A program made the translations under genes and the position numbers. 17,654 nucleotides of DNA, from assembly GCA_022750355.1 (NCBI GenBank), contig JAKIVW010000022.1, positions 1 to 17,654 on the forward strand, read 5' to 3'. Numbering within the stretch: position 1 is the first letter of the stretch; every line of letters starts with the position of its first letter. The notes beneath the pieces were generated by a model. That model had not been told where the DNA came from. It searched no databases and saw only the letters and a program-made list of their open reading frames with translations. Positions 1 through 6,244 of the stretch are shown in pieces. The stretch is from Thermoplasmata archaeon (lineage in GTDB: Archaea; Thermoplasmatota; Thermoplasmata; Lutacidiplasmatales; UBA184).

Positions 1-1187
1 GACGGCGTCTACCTCGTATCTTCAGACGCCGGGCGCTGGAAGTGCCTCTGCCCTGACTTCGTATCGCACAACTTGCCGTGCAAGCACATCCTCGCCGTTC
101 AGTTGAAACTCCGGGGAATTACAGCCCAGACTGCCTCAGAGGTGGAGTCCAAACGGCCTAGACATTCGTATCGACAGAACTGGACTGCCTACAATGCGGC
201 CCAGAAGGCTCAACCCGTATGGTTTGGCCTCGTCCTGGCGGACCTGGTCGCCGACCTGAAGGACCCTGCTCCCCCGAAGACGACTGGTCGACCGCGCCTC
301 CCCTTCCGAGACTTGGTCTACTGCGCGGTTGAACGCATCTACCTTGGGAATCCCCTTCGTGTCGCGGATGGAACCTACGCACGAACGAAGTCGGACGGTC
401 TGATCGAATGCACTCCCCGGCGGACGTCCATTTCAGTCCTGCTCGGACGCGACGACGTCACCCCAATACTGACCGAACTTATCGAGAAGTCTTCGCTCGC
501 TCTCGCTTCCGTTGAGACGACATTCGCCGTCGATTCCTCCGGATTCCGGACGACGGCCTTTGGCGACTATTGCCGGGAGAAGTACGGTGCGCCGTCCCAC
601 AACGTCTGGAAGAAACTACACATCATTATCGGGACGAAGACCCACATCATCCCCCGAGTTATTGTGACCGACGGCCACTCTGCAGACAGTCCTCAATTCC
701 CGGGGCTTGTCAATGGCGCGGTCGAAGCTGGGTTCGTCCTCAAGGAGGTCTACGCGGACAAGGGCTACCTCGCAAGTGAGAATTTCAACGCTGTCGGAGA
801 GGCCGGGGGCGGGCGAAACACCGACGGAATCACTCGCCGTGGTGGAAGGCAATGTGGCACCGGTTCCAGTCGGAACCGACCCAGTTCCTCGACCACTACC
901 ACAAGCGCGAGAACGTCGAAGCGACGTTCGCCGCTATGAAAAAGAAGTTGGGGGAAACCCTCGGCTCAAAGGACCCCACCGCCCAGGTGAACGAGCTCCT
1001 CTGCAAAGTCTTGGCCCACAACATCACGGTCCTAATCCACGAGTCCTTCGAGCGGGGAATTCCGCTGCCGGGCAATCCCGGCCGAGATGGAGAACAGGTC
1101 GAGGCTGAGCTCGCCCTTTCGAGCCCGACCAAGGTCGGCCCAACTAGCGCCCCAATCTCTCAAGTGTGGGAAGGGGAGGATAACTGA
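1..1187 (+). pseudogene. SWIM-domain DDE transposase, frame-broken, 5' end outside window
   Basis: Remnant of an insertion-sequence transposase of the IS4/IS5-like DDE superfamily, which cuts and joins DNA. The reading frame is open from base 1, so the true start lies to the left. The first 30 residues carry a SWIM zinc finger (CLC, then LPCKH), a DNA- or protein-binding module. The catalytic core follows: first Asp in AVDSSGF (about bases 526-546), second Asp in YADKGY (about 751-768), and the Glu region in HKRENVEATF. That last part is in a different frame (frame of 852-1187) from the first two (frame of 1-939). The switch lies between about 785 and 830. There the segment that relatives fill with a PFIPFK-like strand seems to be missing, which suggests a deletion of roughly 25 bases rather than one lost base. 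Without the shift the protein stops at 939 and lacks the catalytic Glu. No terminal inverted repeat could be paired because the left end is absent. Confidence 0.85.
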
Positions 1188-1275
1188 CGATGACGAAGGA
1201 GCGGTCTGATCGCGAGCAGTCACGCTCCAACCTAGAATGCCAGACAGGGGGTGGGGTATGAGGAGGGTGTAGGCA

Positions 1276-1323
1276 GGCCGCGTCGGACCTTTGGGACAAA
1301 ATCCCACGCAAAGGGACGCGGCC
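1276..1323. repeat. Long imperfect hairpin between the transposase and the HEPN gene
   Basis: An inverted repeat with three stacked stems. The outer 9-bp arms are GGCCGCGTC (1276-1284) and GACGCGGCC (1315-1323). The middle 5-bp arms are CCTTT and AAAGG. The inner 4-bp arms are GGGA and TCCC around a CAAAA loop. Two small bulges (GGA on the left, ACGC on the right) separate the stems. It lies in the roughly 200-base gap between the transposase remnant and the next gene. A second, weaker hairpin (GGAGCG at 1198-1203 against CGCTCC at 1223-1228) lies just before it. Possible roles are a transcript terminator for the element, a terminal structure of the mobile element, or an RNA structure ahead of the HEPN gene. 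No T-run follows it. Confidence 0.6.
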
Positions 1324-1389
1324 AGCGAACTCGGATGGTCCCGGGCCAATCCGACTGCTTGATGCGCCCTCGATCATTCCCAAAACCGG

Positions 1390-2499
1390 ATGTCGCATCG
1401 CCGGAAGCGGAAGAACATTCAACCTGCTCCGGCGGGCCCAAAGCCCGAGGAGGTACGAATCGGGCTCCCTGACGGGCAACTGTTGTCCATAGAGCTGAAA
1501 CCTTTCCCTACCGGGGTCGACTCGCAGAACGTAACCCTCAGGGCCGTACTCTCAGAAGACAAGGATCACACGGGAGCAGTCCTCCGAGAGCTGCGTGCGG
1601 CCCAGGGGAAAGACCCGAAGGCGGGCCTCGGTCCCCAGGACTGCCGAGTGGTAGCGAGGACGGCAGTGGCGCCTGTGACATTCCGAGTGGTCGGCGGCTT
1701 CGTTCGGACAGCGAAGGGTACTGAGCAATTGTCACCTGAAGGGCAGCCAGTTGTGAAGCTCACACCCCCAAACGATGAGGTAGAAGTCCGCTTTTCGGAA
1801 TCCGATCCCGAACTTCAGATTGCCCGCCTCTTCAAGACCGCCGAGCGAATTCGCAACTTCCTCGCATTCTGCGTCGGTCAACCCGTCCCACTAGCCGTCT
1901 TGCTCGCCAGCGGAAGATTTCTCAATTATGTCCGTTTGGACGCCTCGCCGATCCTATCAGCACCTCAAGACGCCGTTCAGGGGGATGCCCCCGCCGCTGA
2001 GCGCTGGTATGCTAGCTTTCGGGTGCAGTACCAAACGGCAAGGCAGCTCCTAACGGAGGCCAGGCCCCCCGAACCGATTGGGCGCGCTCTTTCGTTGGTT
2101 GGAGAGGGCCTGTCTGCCACCGACCCTGAGGAGCGGTTCTTCTACTGTTGGCGAGCGCTGGAAGTCATCGGTCACTGGGATCTTTCGATGGCTCGGACTC
2201 AATTCAAGGACAAGGGCAGCTCGGTGGCGAGTGAGTATTTCGAGGCAGTGTCAGAGCCTCTACTGAACAGTCAATACGCTCGGCTCGACGCGCCGCGCCT
2301 GGTGGAGATATCGGTTCGTCAGAGGGGACTCGCACCGAGCCCTCTCACGATCGCCCACCTCTATCAGCTCAGGTCCGCCATCGCTCATGGCGACGTGACG
2401 CCTGAGGAGACCCTGGAGATCATGAGGGGATCCCAGGAAATCTTCGACTTGGCCCACGCCTCGGTTGCCCTAACTCTTGATTCACTCAAGTCCTCTTGA
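1390..2499 (+). CDS. Uncharacterised protein with C-terminal HEPN-like domain
   Basis: A 369-residue protein I cannot name. Its C-terminal third looks like a HEPN domain: a helix FFYCWRALEVIGHW (about residues 250-263), then LYQLRSAIAHG, where R328 and H333 give the R-x4-H motif that forms the active site of HEPN ribonucleases. The layout resembles Apea-like HEPN proteins, in which a long, poorly conserved N-terminal region precedes the HEPN part. Residues 1-30 are basic and proline-rich; about 30-130 look beta-rich; about 140-165 are helical. There is no signal peptide or TM segment. The ATG at 1390 is the first good start, with no clear Shine-Dalgarno. It sits beside a transposase remnant in a stretch of lower GC than the rest of the window, so acquisition by transfer is likely. 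HEPN proteins often act in toxin-antitoxin or antiviral systems. No partner gene is visible, so an RNase or defence role is inference. Confidence 0.75.
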   Translation: MSHRRKRKNIQPAPAGPKPEEVRIGLPDGQLLSIELKPFPTGVDSQNVTLRAVLSEDKDHTGAVLRELRAAQGKDPKAGLGPQDCRVVARTAVAPVTFRVVGGFVRTAKGTEQLSPEGQPVVKLTPPNDEVEVRFSESDPELQIARLFKTAERIRNFLAFCVGQPVPLAVLLASGRFLNYVRLDASPILSAPQDAVQGDAPAAERWYASFRVQYQTARQLLTEARPPEPIGRALSLVGEGLSATDPEERFFYCWRALEVIGHWDLSMARTQFKDKGSSVASEYFEAVSEPLLNSQYARLDAPRLVEISVRQRGLAPSPLTIAHLYQLRSAIAHGDVTPEETLEIMRGSQEIFDLAHASVALTLDSLKSS

Positions 2500-2517
2500 A
2501 CTGCCGGAACTGGTCGT

Positions 2518-2574
2518 GTCCGAAAAGGCACCCGCCTGTCCGCAAACTCCCGTCCGAAAACGGGTATACGGACA
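2518..2574. repeat. Cluster of GTCCG-AAA direct repeats upstream of rpoK
   Basis: Three near-copies of GTCCGNAAA begin at 2518, 2538 and 2552. An inverted copy (CGGAC) follows at about 2569-2573, and CCCGT...ACGGG can form a small hairpin over the third copy. The block lies after the HEPN stop and about 20-80 bases before the rpoK TATA-like box, so it could be an operator or the 3' end of the HEPN transcript. The copies are short and unevenly spaced, so chance is possible. Confidence 0.3.
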
Positions 2575-2589
2575 AAGCCGGCCCTTGAG

Positions 2590-2604
2590 CAAAGCGTAAA
2601 TAGG
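2590..2604 (+). promoter_or_regulatory. Probable archaeal TATA box and BRE for rpoK
   Basis: The A-rich run CAAAGCGTAAATAGG stands out in GC-rich surroundings. It resembles a purine-rich BRE followed by a TATA element (TAAATA). Transcription would be expected to start around 2625, giving a leader of about 40 bases before the ATG at 2665. Confidence 0.45.
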
Positions 2605-2664
2605 GTGCCCAGAGTCCCCGAGCCCTTGACGGCAGCCGTACCCGCTGCGGCGCCGCGAGAATCT

Positions 2665-2883
2665 ATGGTCTCCACCCGCGCTTCGACGCCTCCCCCCGAT
2701 GTGGAGAAGTATACTCGGTTCGAGCGCGCTCGCATTTTGGGTGCGCGGGCGTTGCAGATCTCCCTCGGCGCTCCGATCCTGATCGAAGTCCTCTCTACCC
2801 TCGTCGACCCCGTGGACATCGCGGAATTCGAGTTCGCGGCGGGGCGGATCCCGATCACCGTCCGTCGGGCTCCGACCGACTGA
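2665..2883 (+). CDS. rpoK: DNA-directed RNA polymerase subunit K (Rpo6)
   Basis: Small subunit of archaeal RNA polymerase, counterpart of eukaryotic Rpb6 and bacterial omega, which helps assemble and hold the largest subunit. The family core is clear: YTRFERARILGARALQIS, then GAPILIE, DPVDIAEFEF and IPITVRR at the C-terminus. From the ATG at 2665 the protein has 72 residues, within the family range. An in-frame GTG at 2605 would add 20 low-complexity residues but lies at the edge of the TATA-like box, so it would not be inside the transcript. A TTG at 2626 would be a leaderless start and cannot be excluded. The gene ends 7 bases from the end of the convergent mtnP gene. In many archaea rpoK sits with ribosomal or other polymerase genes; here it stands alone, at the border between the lower-GC patch and the housekeeping cluster. 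Confidence 0.93.
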   Translation: MVSTRASTPPPDVEKYTRFERARILGARALQISLGAPILIEVLSTLVDPVDIAEFEFAAGRIPITVRRAPTD

Positions 2884-2890
2884 TGGTCCC

Positions 2891-3685
2891 CTAGACGCCG
2901 GCGTCGTCGAGCGCATTCGCGCACCGACAATCGGGCACGCTCGCGAGTTGCGGCAGTAGTTTCGACAGGAGCCGTCCCATCTTCTCGGAGTTGGCGTGCA
3001 TGACCTCGAGGATCTGCTTGGTTTCGACCGGGCGGTCCGCCCAGACGTCGTAGTCGGTCACCATCGCGAGGCAGGCGTAGCACAGCGCCCGCTCGCGGGC
3101 CAGGGTCACTTCGGGTACCAGGGTCATCCCGATGACGTCGGCGAACCCCCGGAAGAACGCCGACTCCGCGCGGGTGCTGAAACGGGGGCCCTCGACACAA
3201 ACATACGTCTTCCGTTCGGAGAAGGGAGTGCCCAATTCACGGCCAACACCGGCGGCGCGACGGCTGAGATCCGGACAGAACGGGTCGGCGAGGGAGACAT
3301 GGTAGACCCGACCCCCGTCAAAGAACGTCGTAGGCCTCCCCTTCGTGAAGTCGACGAACTGGTGGGGGAGTACGAACGTCCCCGGCGGCAGCTCCTCCTT
3401 GAGCGAGCCGACCGAACTGACGGTGACGATCGCCTCCGCCCCGAGGGATCGAAGCGCGTCGACGTTCGCCCGGTAGTTGACCCGGTGGGGTGGGATCGTG
3501 TGGCCGGGCCCATGGCGGGGAAGGAAGAGCACTTTCACCCCACCGACCTCTCCCTCCTCGACCGGTCCGGAGGGGGGCCCCCACGGGGTGGCGACCTTGT
3601 GCGAGCGGGTACCTCGCTCCTCGAGGATCCCCTGGATACCGGATCCGCCGATGACGCCGATGACCTTTCGAGCGGTGTTCGTCAC
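2891..3685 (-). CDS. mtnP: S-methyl-5'-thioadenosine phosphorylase
   Basis: Cytoplasmic purine-nucleoside phosphorylase of the MTAP/PNP family. It splits methylthioadenosine with phosphate into adenine and methylthioribose-1-phosphate, salvaging the by-product of polyamine synthesis. The 264 residues show the phosphate-binding GGSG (13-16), the signature PRHGPGHTIPPHRVNYRAN (57-74), EGPRFSTRAES (165-175), IGMT (185-188) and TDYDVW (210-215) with the purine-contacting aspartates. A CRC motif (C253, C255) ends the protein. CxC motifs at this position are known from heat-stable archaeal MTAPs, where they take part in disulfides. The GTG start at 3685 is chosen because the GTGA overlap with the translin stop implies coupled translation and because the conserved core starts at once. 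Longer in-frame starts would run through the translin gene. It is the last gene of the minus-strand cluster. A 6-oxopurine phosphorylase is the main alternative. Confidence 0.92.
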   Translation of the reverse strand: MTNTARKVIGVIGGSGIQGILEERGTRSHKVATPWGPPSGPVEEGEVGGVKVLFLPRHGPGHTIPPHRVNYRANVDALRSLGAEAIVTVSSVGSLKEELPPGTFVLPHQFVDFTKGRPTTFFDGGRVYHVSLADPFCPDLSRRAAGVGRELGTPFSERKTYVCVEGPRFSTRAESAFFRGFADVIGMTLVPEVTLARERALCYACLAMVTDYDVWADRPVETKQILEVMHANSEKMGRLLSKLLPQLASVPDCRCANALDDAGV

Positions 3686-4344
3686 GGCGCCTCCGACCTG
3701 TCGCTCGGTTCGAGGTGGGTTCGGACCCTCACCAGATGACGGGCCATCACGACCTCCCCTCGGGTTCGTTCGAGGAGGGCACGGGCCGTGTCCTGCTTGG
3801 GCTTCAGCGGCACGATGGCCCGGGTCGTGTCGAACCGAAGGAGCGATTGGGTGAGCCGTTCCATGAGTAGGAGTTCGGCTTCCGCGCCGGGTAGGTCGTC
3901 CCTTCCGAGCCGGTCGAGCACCCGACGGCGAACCTCTCCGACCACATCGCCGAGCCCGAGGAGGTACGGCTCCGGGTCGACGCCCAGGTCGGACGGCCCC
4001 GGAAACACCGTGTGGGTGGCGGCGCACGCGAGGAGGACGGCCTCGACCGCTTCCTGCAACGCATCCGAGGCCATCGGCTCGTCCCCACGCCCCTCGCGTC
4101 GAAGCCAGTCCGAAAGTTCGGCCATGCTGTGACGGATCTCAACCTCCTCTGGAGGGACCGTCCCGGTCGAATGTATCCGAGTCATCGTCCCCTGGGAGAG
4201 ACGGCGGAGGCGACGGGCCCGCTGATAGAGATCCTCCCGGCGCAACTCCCGCTGGCGCAAGTGCGCCTCGATCGAAGCGAGGACGCTTTCGGGAACCCCC
4301 GGCGATACGGGCGCCTCACTTGTAGAGCGTGAATCGTTGGTCAT
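3682..4344 (-). CDS. Archaeal translin-family RNA-binding protein
   Basis: A 220-residue, largely helical protein of the translin/TRAX family, whose members form ring-shaped octamers that bind, and in TRAX-type members cut, single-stranded RNA or DNA. Family marks are the helix DALQEAVEAVLLA (94-106), YLLGLGDVVGEVRRR (127-141) and the C-terminal QDTARALLERTRGEV (184-198). Acidic residues E98, E101, D133 and E137 fall where TRAX-type nucleases keep metal-binding acids, so nuclease activity is plausible; that is inference from motif position. The ATG at 4344 lies inside the end of the DUF357 gene (29-base overlap), and the TGA stop overlaps the mtnP GTG, so it is embedded in one transcript. A longer ORF reaching 4401 would only add residues lying inside the DUF357 gene. 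Confidence 0.85.
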   Translation of the reverse strand: MTNDSRSTSEAPVSPGVPESVLASIEAHLRQRELRREDLYQRARRLRRLSQGTMTRIHSTGTVPPEEVEIRHSMAELSDWLRREGRGDEPMASDALQEAVEAVLLACAATHTVFPGPSDLGVDPEPYLLGLGDVVGEVRRRVLDRLGRDDLPGAEAELLLMERLTQSLLRFDTTRAIVPLKPKQDTARALLERTRGEVVMARHLVRVRTHLEPSDRSEAP

Positions 4345-4627
4345 CGTCACCTCCGTCGAGGAGCCCCAGGCGGACACCAGCGTCGAGCCAGCCGTGCGCA
4401 TAACTCGCCGCCGCCAGGGCCCGTTCGTGGTCCCCTTTCGCCGCGAAGTGCTCGGCGTCCGCGAGGTACGCCCGGGCCATCGAAAGGAAGTCTTCGCTGG
4501 CGCCGACGAGGAAGGAGCGGGCCGGCGGCGTGACGCGGACCTTCGCGAGGGCCTCCCGGGTCAGTCGGAGGTACTTCTCTACGAGAGGGGATTCCGCCAT
4601 CGATCGACCCGGCTTCGAAATTGACAT
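4316..4627 (-). CDS. DUF357 family small helical protein
   Basis: A 103-residue (94 from the inner ATG) archaeal protein of the DUF357 type, function unknown. Visible hallmarks are an N-terminal helix VEKYLRLTREALAKVRV followed by a helical hairpin: EDFLSMARAYLADAEHF, then the strongly conserved ALAAASYAHGWLDAGVRLGLL. The ATG at 4627 shares its A with the transaldolase stop (TGATG), suggesting termination-reinitiation. An ATG at 4600 is also possible and fits the usual family N-terminus slightly better. The 3' end overlaps the translin start by 29 bases. DUF357 genes are often found beside translin or nucleic-acid genes in archaea, so a shared RNA-related role is plausible but unproven. Confidence 0.85.
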   Translation of the reverse strand: MSISKPGRSMAESPLVEKYLRLTREALAKVRVTPPARSFLVGASEDFLSMARAYLADAEHFAAKGDHERALAAASYAHGWLDAGVRLGLLDGGDDDQRFTLYK

Positions 4628-5274
4628 CAACCCTTTGGGACCTTCTCCCAATCCTTCAGGAATCGGGCGAGGCCCAGGTCGGTCAGGGGGTGCTGGACGA
4701 GCTTCTCCATCACCGCAAAGGGCATGGTCGCGATGTCGGCCCCCGCCTTGGCCGCGTCGAGGACGTGGATCGGGTGACGGACACTGGCGACCAGCACCTT
4801 GGTAGGATAGGAATAGTTTCGGTAGATCTGCACGATGTCCCGGATGAGCCCCATCCCGTCCTGTCCCTGATCGTCCAGTCGCCCGATGAACGGACTGACG
4901 TAGGCCGCGCCCACCTTCGCCGCCAGGAGGGCCTGGTTCGCGCTGAAGACGAGCGTCATGTTCACCCGGGTCCCTTCCTGGGCGAGCACCTTGGTGGCCT
5001 TCAGTCCCGCGGCGGTCATCGGGACTTTGACGTAGATCGAGCGGTGGATCTCGCGCAGCCGCCGACCCTCGGTCAACATTCCGTCGGTGTCGGTCGCGAC
5101 GACCTCGGCCGAGACGGAGGGAACGCCGAGACCGCAGACCTCCCGAAGCACGTCGTCGAACTTGCGTCCTTCCTTGGCGACGAGGCTGGGATTGGTCGTG
5201 ACCCCGTCCAGGATCCCGACCTCCCACATCGTCCGGATCTCGGCCACACTGGCAGTGTCCAGGAACAGCTGCAT
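4627..5274 (-). CDS. tal: Transaldolase / fructose-6-phosphate aldolase-like
   Basis: A 215-residue TIM-barrel enzyme of the short (TalC/FSA-like) transaldolase group. It moves a dihydroxyacetone unit between sugar phosphates in the non-oxidative pentose phosphate route, or cleaves fructose-6-phosphate. It starts with the family opening MQLFLDTA, continues with DGVTTNPSL (23-31), the Schiff-base lysine K83 in IYVKVPMT, NMTLVFSANQA, and ASVRHPIHVLDAAKAGAD near the C-terminus. The length fits the short form. ATG 5274 is preferred over an in-frame GTG 24 bases upstream because it gives the canonical N-terminus. It lies 25 bases after the transketolase-like gene, and its TGA overlaps the DUF357 ATG. 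Transaldolase and aldolase activities cannot be separated by eye. Confidence 0.92.
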   Translation of the reverse strand: MQLFLDTASVAEIRTMWEVGILDGVTTNPSLVAKEGRKFDDVLREVCGLGVPSVSAEVVATDTDGMLTEGRRLREIHRSIYVKVPMTAAGLKATKVLAQEGTRVNMTLVFSANQALLAAKVGAAYVSPFIGRLDDQGQDGMGLIRDIVQIYRNYSYPTKVLVASVRHPIHVLDAAKAGADIATMPFAVMEKLVQHPLTDLGLARFLKDWEKVPKG

Positions 5275-5299
5275 GGTGTCGCGCCCGAGGGTCACCCGC

Positions 5300-6244
5300 C
5301 TACGTAACTTTGCCTCGGAGCTGGAGCAGCTCCCAAGCCTCGTCTCGGATCCGTTCGATCCCGAGGGCGTATCGCTCCGATGATTCGGGCGTCGGCAGGT
5401 ACACATCCGCTACTCCGATCCGTCGCACCGGTACGGGGTAGTTCTCCGACGTGGTGGAGGCGACCAACGCGCCGATCCCGGTCAGGACCGTGTGTTCCTC
5501 GAGGACGAGGATCGCCCCGGTATCGCGCGCGGCCCGCAGGAGGGCCGGTTCGTCAAAGGGCTTGACGGAAGCGAAGTCGAGCACGCGCGTAGCGACCCCG
5601 ACCTTGGACAACGCTTCGGCGACGTCGAGGGCCCGAGCGACCAGGGGTCCGACGGCGACGATCGTGAGGTCCCCGCCGGCTCGCAGCTCCGCGGCACGTC
5701 CGATCTGGAACGACCCGTCGGTCACCACCGGCTGGTCCCCCCGAGCGAGCCGGAGGTACGCGGGCCCCTCTTGGGCGTGGACGGCAAGGATCGCGCCGCG
5801 CGCCGAGGGACCGTCCGCCGGGACGAGTACCGTGAGTCCCGGGAGGCCACGGAGGATCCCGACGTCCTCCGGGAACGAGTGCGCCTCAGGAGGGCCTCCC
5901 GCCCTCGGATCGCCGTCACCCGCGACGAGCTTCACGTTCGCGCGTGGAATGCAAAGCGCGGTGCGGACCGCGGTGTACGCCTCTCCGGCCACGTGGGACG
6001 CGGTGGAGTGCACGTAGACACTGTGTCCTTCGTGCGTAAGGCCCGCGGCCAGGGAGATCGTGGATGGGTCCCCGAGAGGGCACGAGAAGAATCTTTCCGG
6101 GAACCGATCTCGGAACAGAGGCGAGCCGGAAGTTCCAGATTTTTCCGGGCCGAGCACGATCGTGCTCGGGTCTTTCTCCCCCAATTCCACCAGGGCCGTC
6201 TGGTAGGCCCTCCAGAGGCTTTCGGAGCGGCGTCCCTCGGTCAC
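5300..6244 (-). CDS. Transketolase C-terminal-half homologue with altered catalytic residue
   Basis: A 314-residue protein matching the pyrimidine-binding plus C-terminal domains of split archaeal transketolases, which work with a separate N-terminal (pyrophosphate-binding) subunit. Seen are RFPERFF (47-53), AAGLTHEGH (66-74), a substrate-binding HSFPEDVGILRGLP (122-135), PAYLRLARG (161-169) and LVLEEHTVLTGIGALVA (246-262). The motif that should read G-I-A-E-Q-N reads P-L-G-D-P-S at 56-61, so Asp59 replaces the Glu that normally activates thiamine diphosphate. The partner N-terminal gene is not adjacent; the upstream neighbour is nfo. GTG 6244 overlaps the nfo stop (GTGA), indicating coupling. 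The following gene is transaldolase, which supports a sugar-phosphate role. It could be an active but diverged transketolase, or a paralogue with a different ThDP reaction. Confidence 0.85.
   Translation of the reverse strand: MTEGRRSESLWRAYQTALVELGEKDPSTIVLGPEKSGTSGSPLFRDRFPERFFSCPLGDPSTISLAAGLTHEGHSVYVHSTASHVAGEAYTAVRTALCIPRANVKLVAGDGDPRAGGPPEAHSFPEDVGILRGLPGLTVLVPADGPSARGAILAVHAQEGPAYLRLARGDQPVVTDGSFQIGRAAELRAGGDLTIVAVGPLVARALDVAEALSKVGVATRVLDFASVKPFDEPALLRAARDTGAILVLEEHTVLTGIGALVASTTSENYPVPVRRIGVADVYLPTPESSERYALGIERIRDEAWELLQLRGKVT

Noticed and set aside
785..852. Programmed -1 frameshift in the transposase
   Set aside because: No X-XXY-YYZ slippery site was found in the correct phase, and residues appear to be missing; a deletion explains it better, though homologues could change this.
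2500..2600. Possible tRNA or small RNA between the HEPN gene and rpoK
   Set aside because: Small stems exist, but there is no T-arm consensus and no cloverleaf on either strand.
2385..3200. Minus-strand ORF spanning rpoK and the HEPN 3' end
   Set aside because: No family character, and it covers two supported genes.
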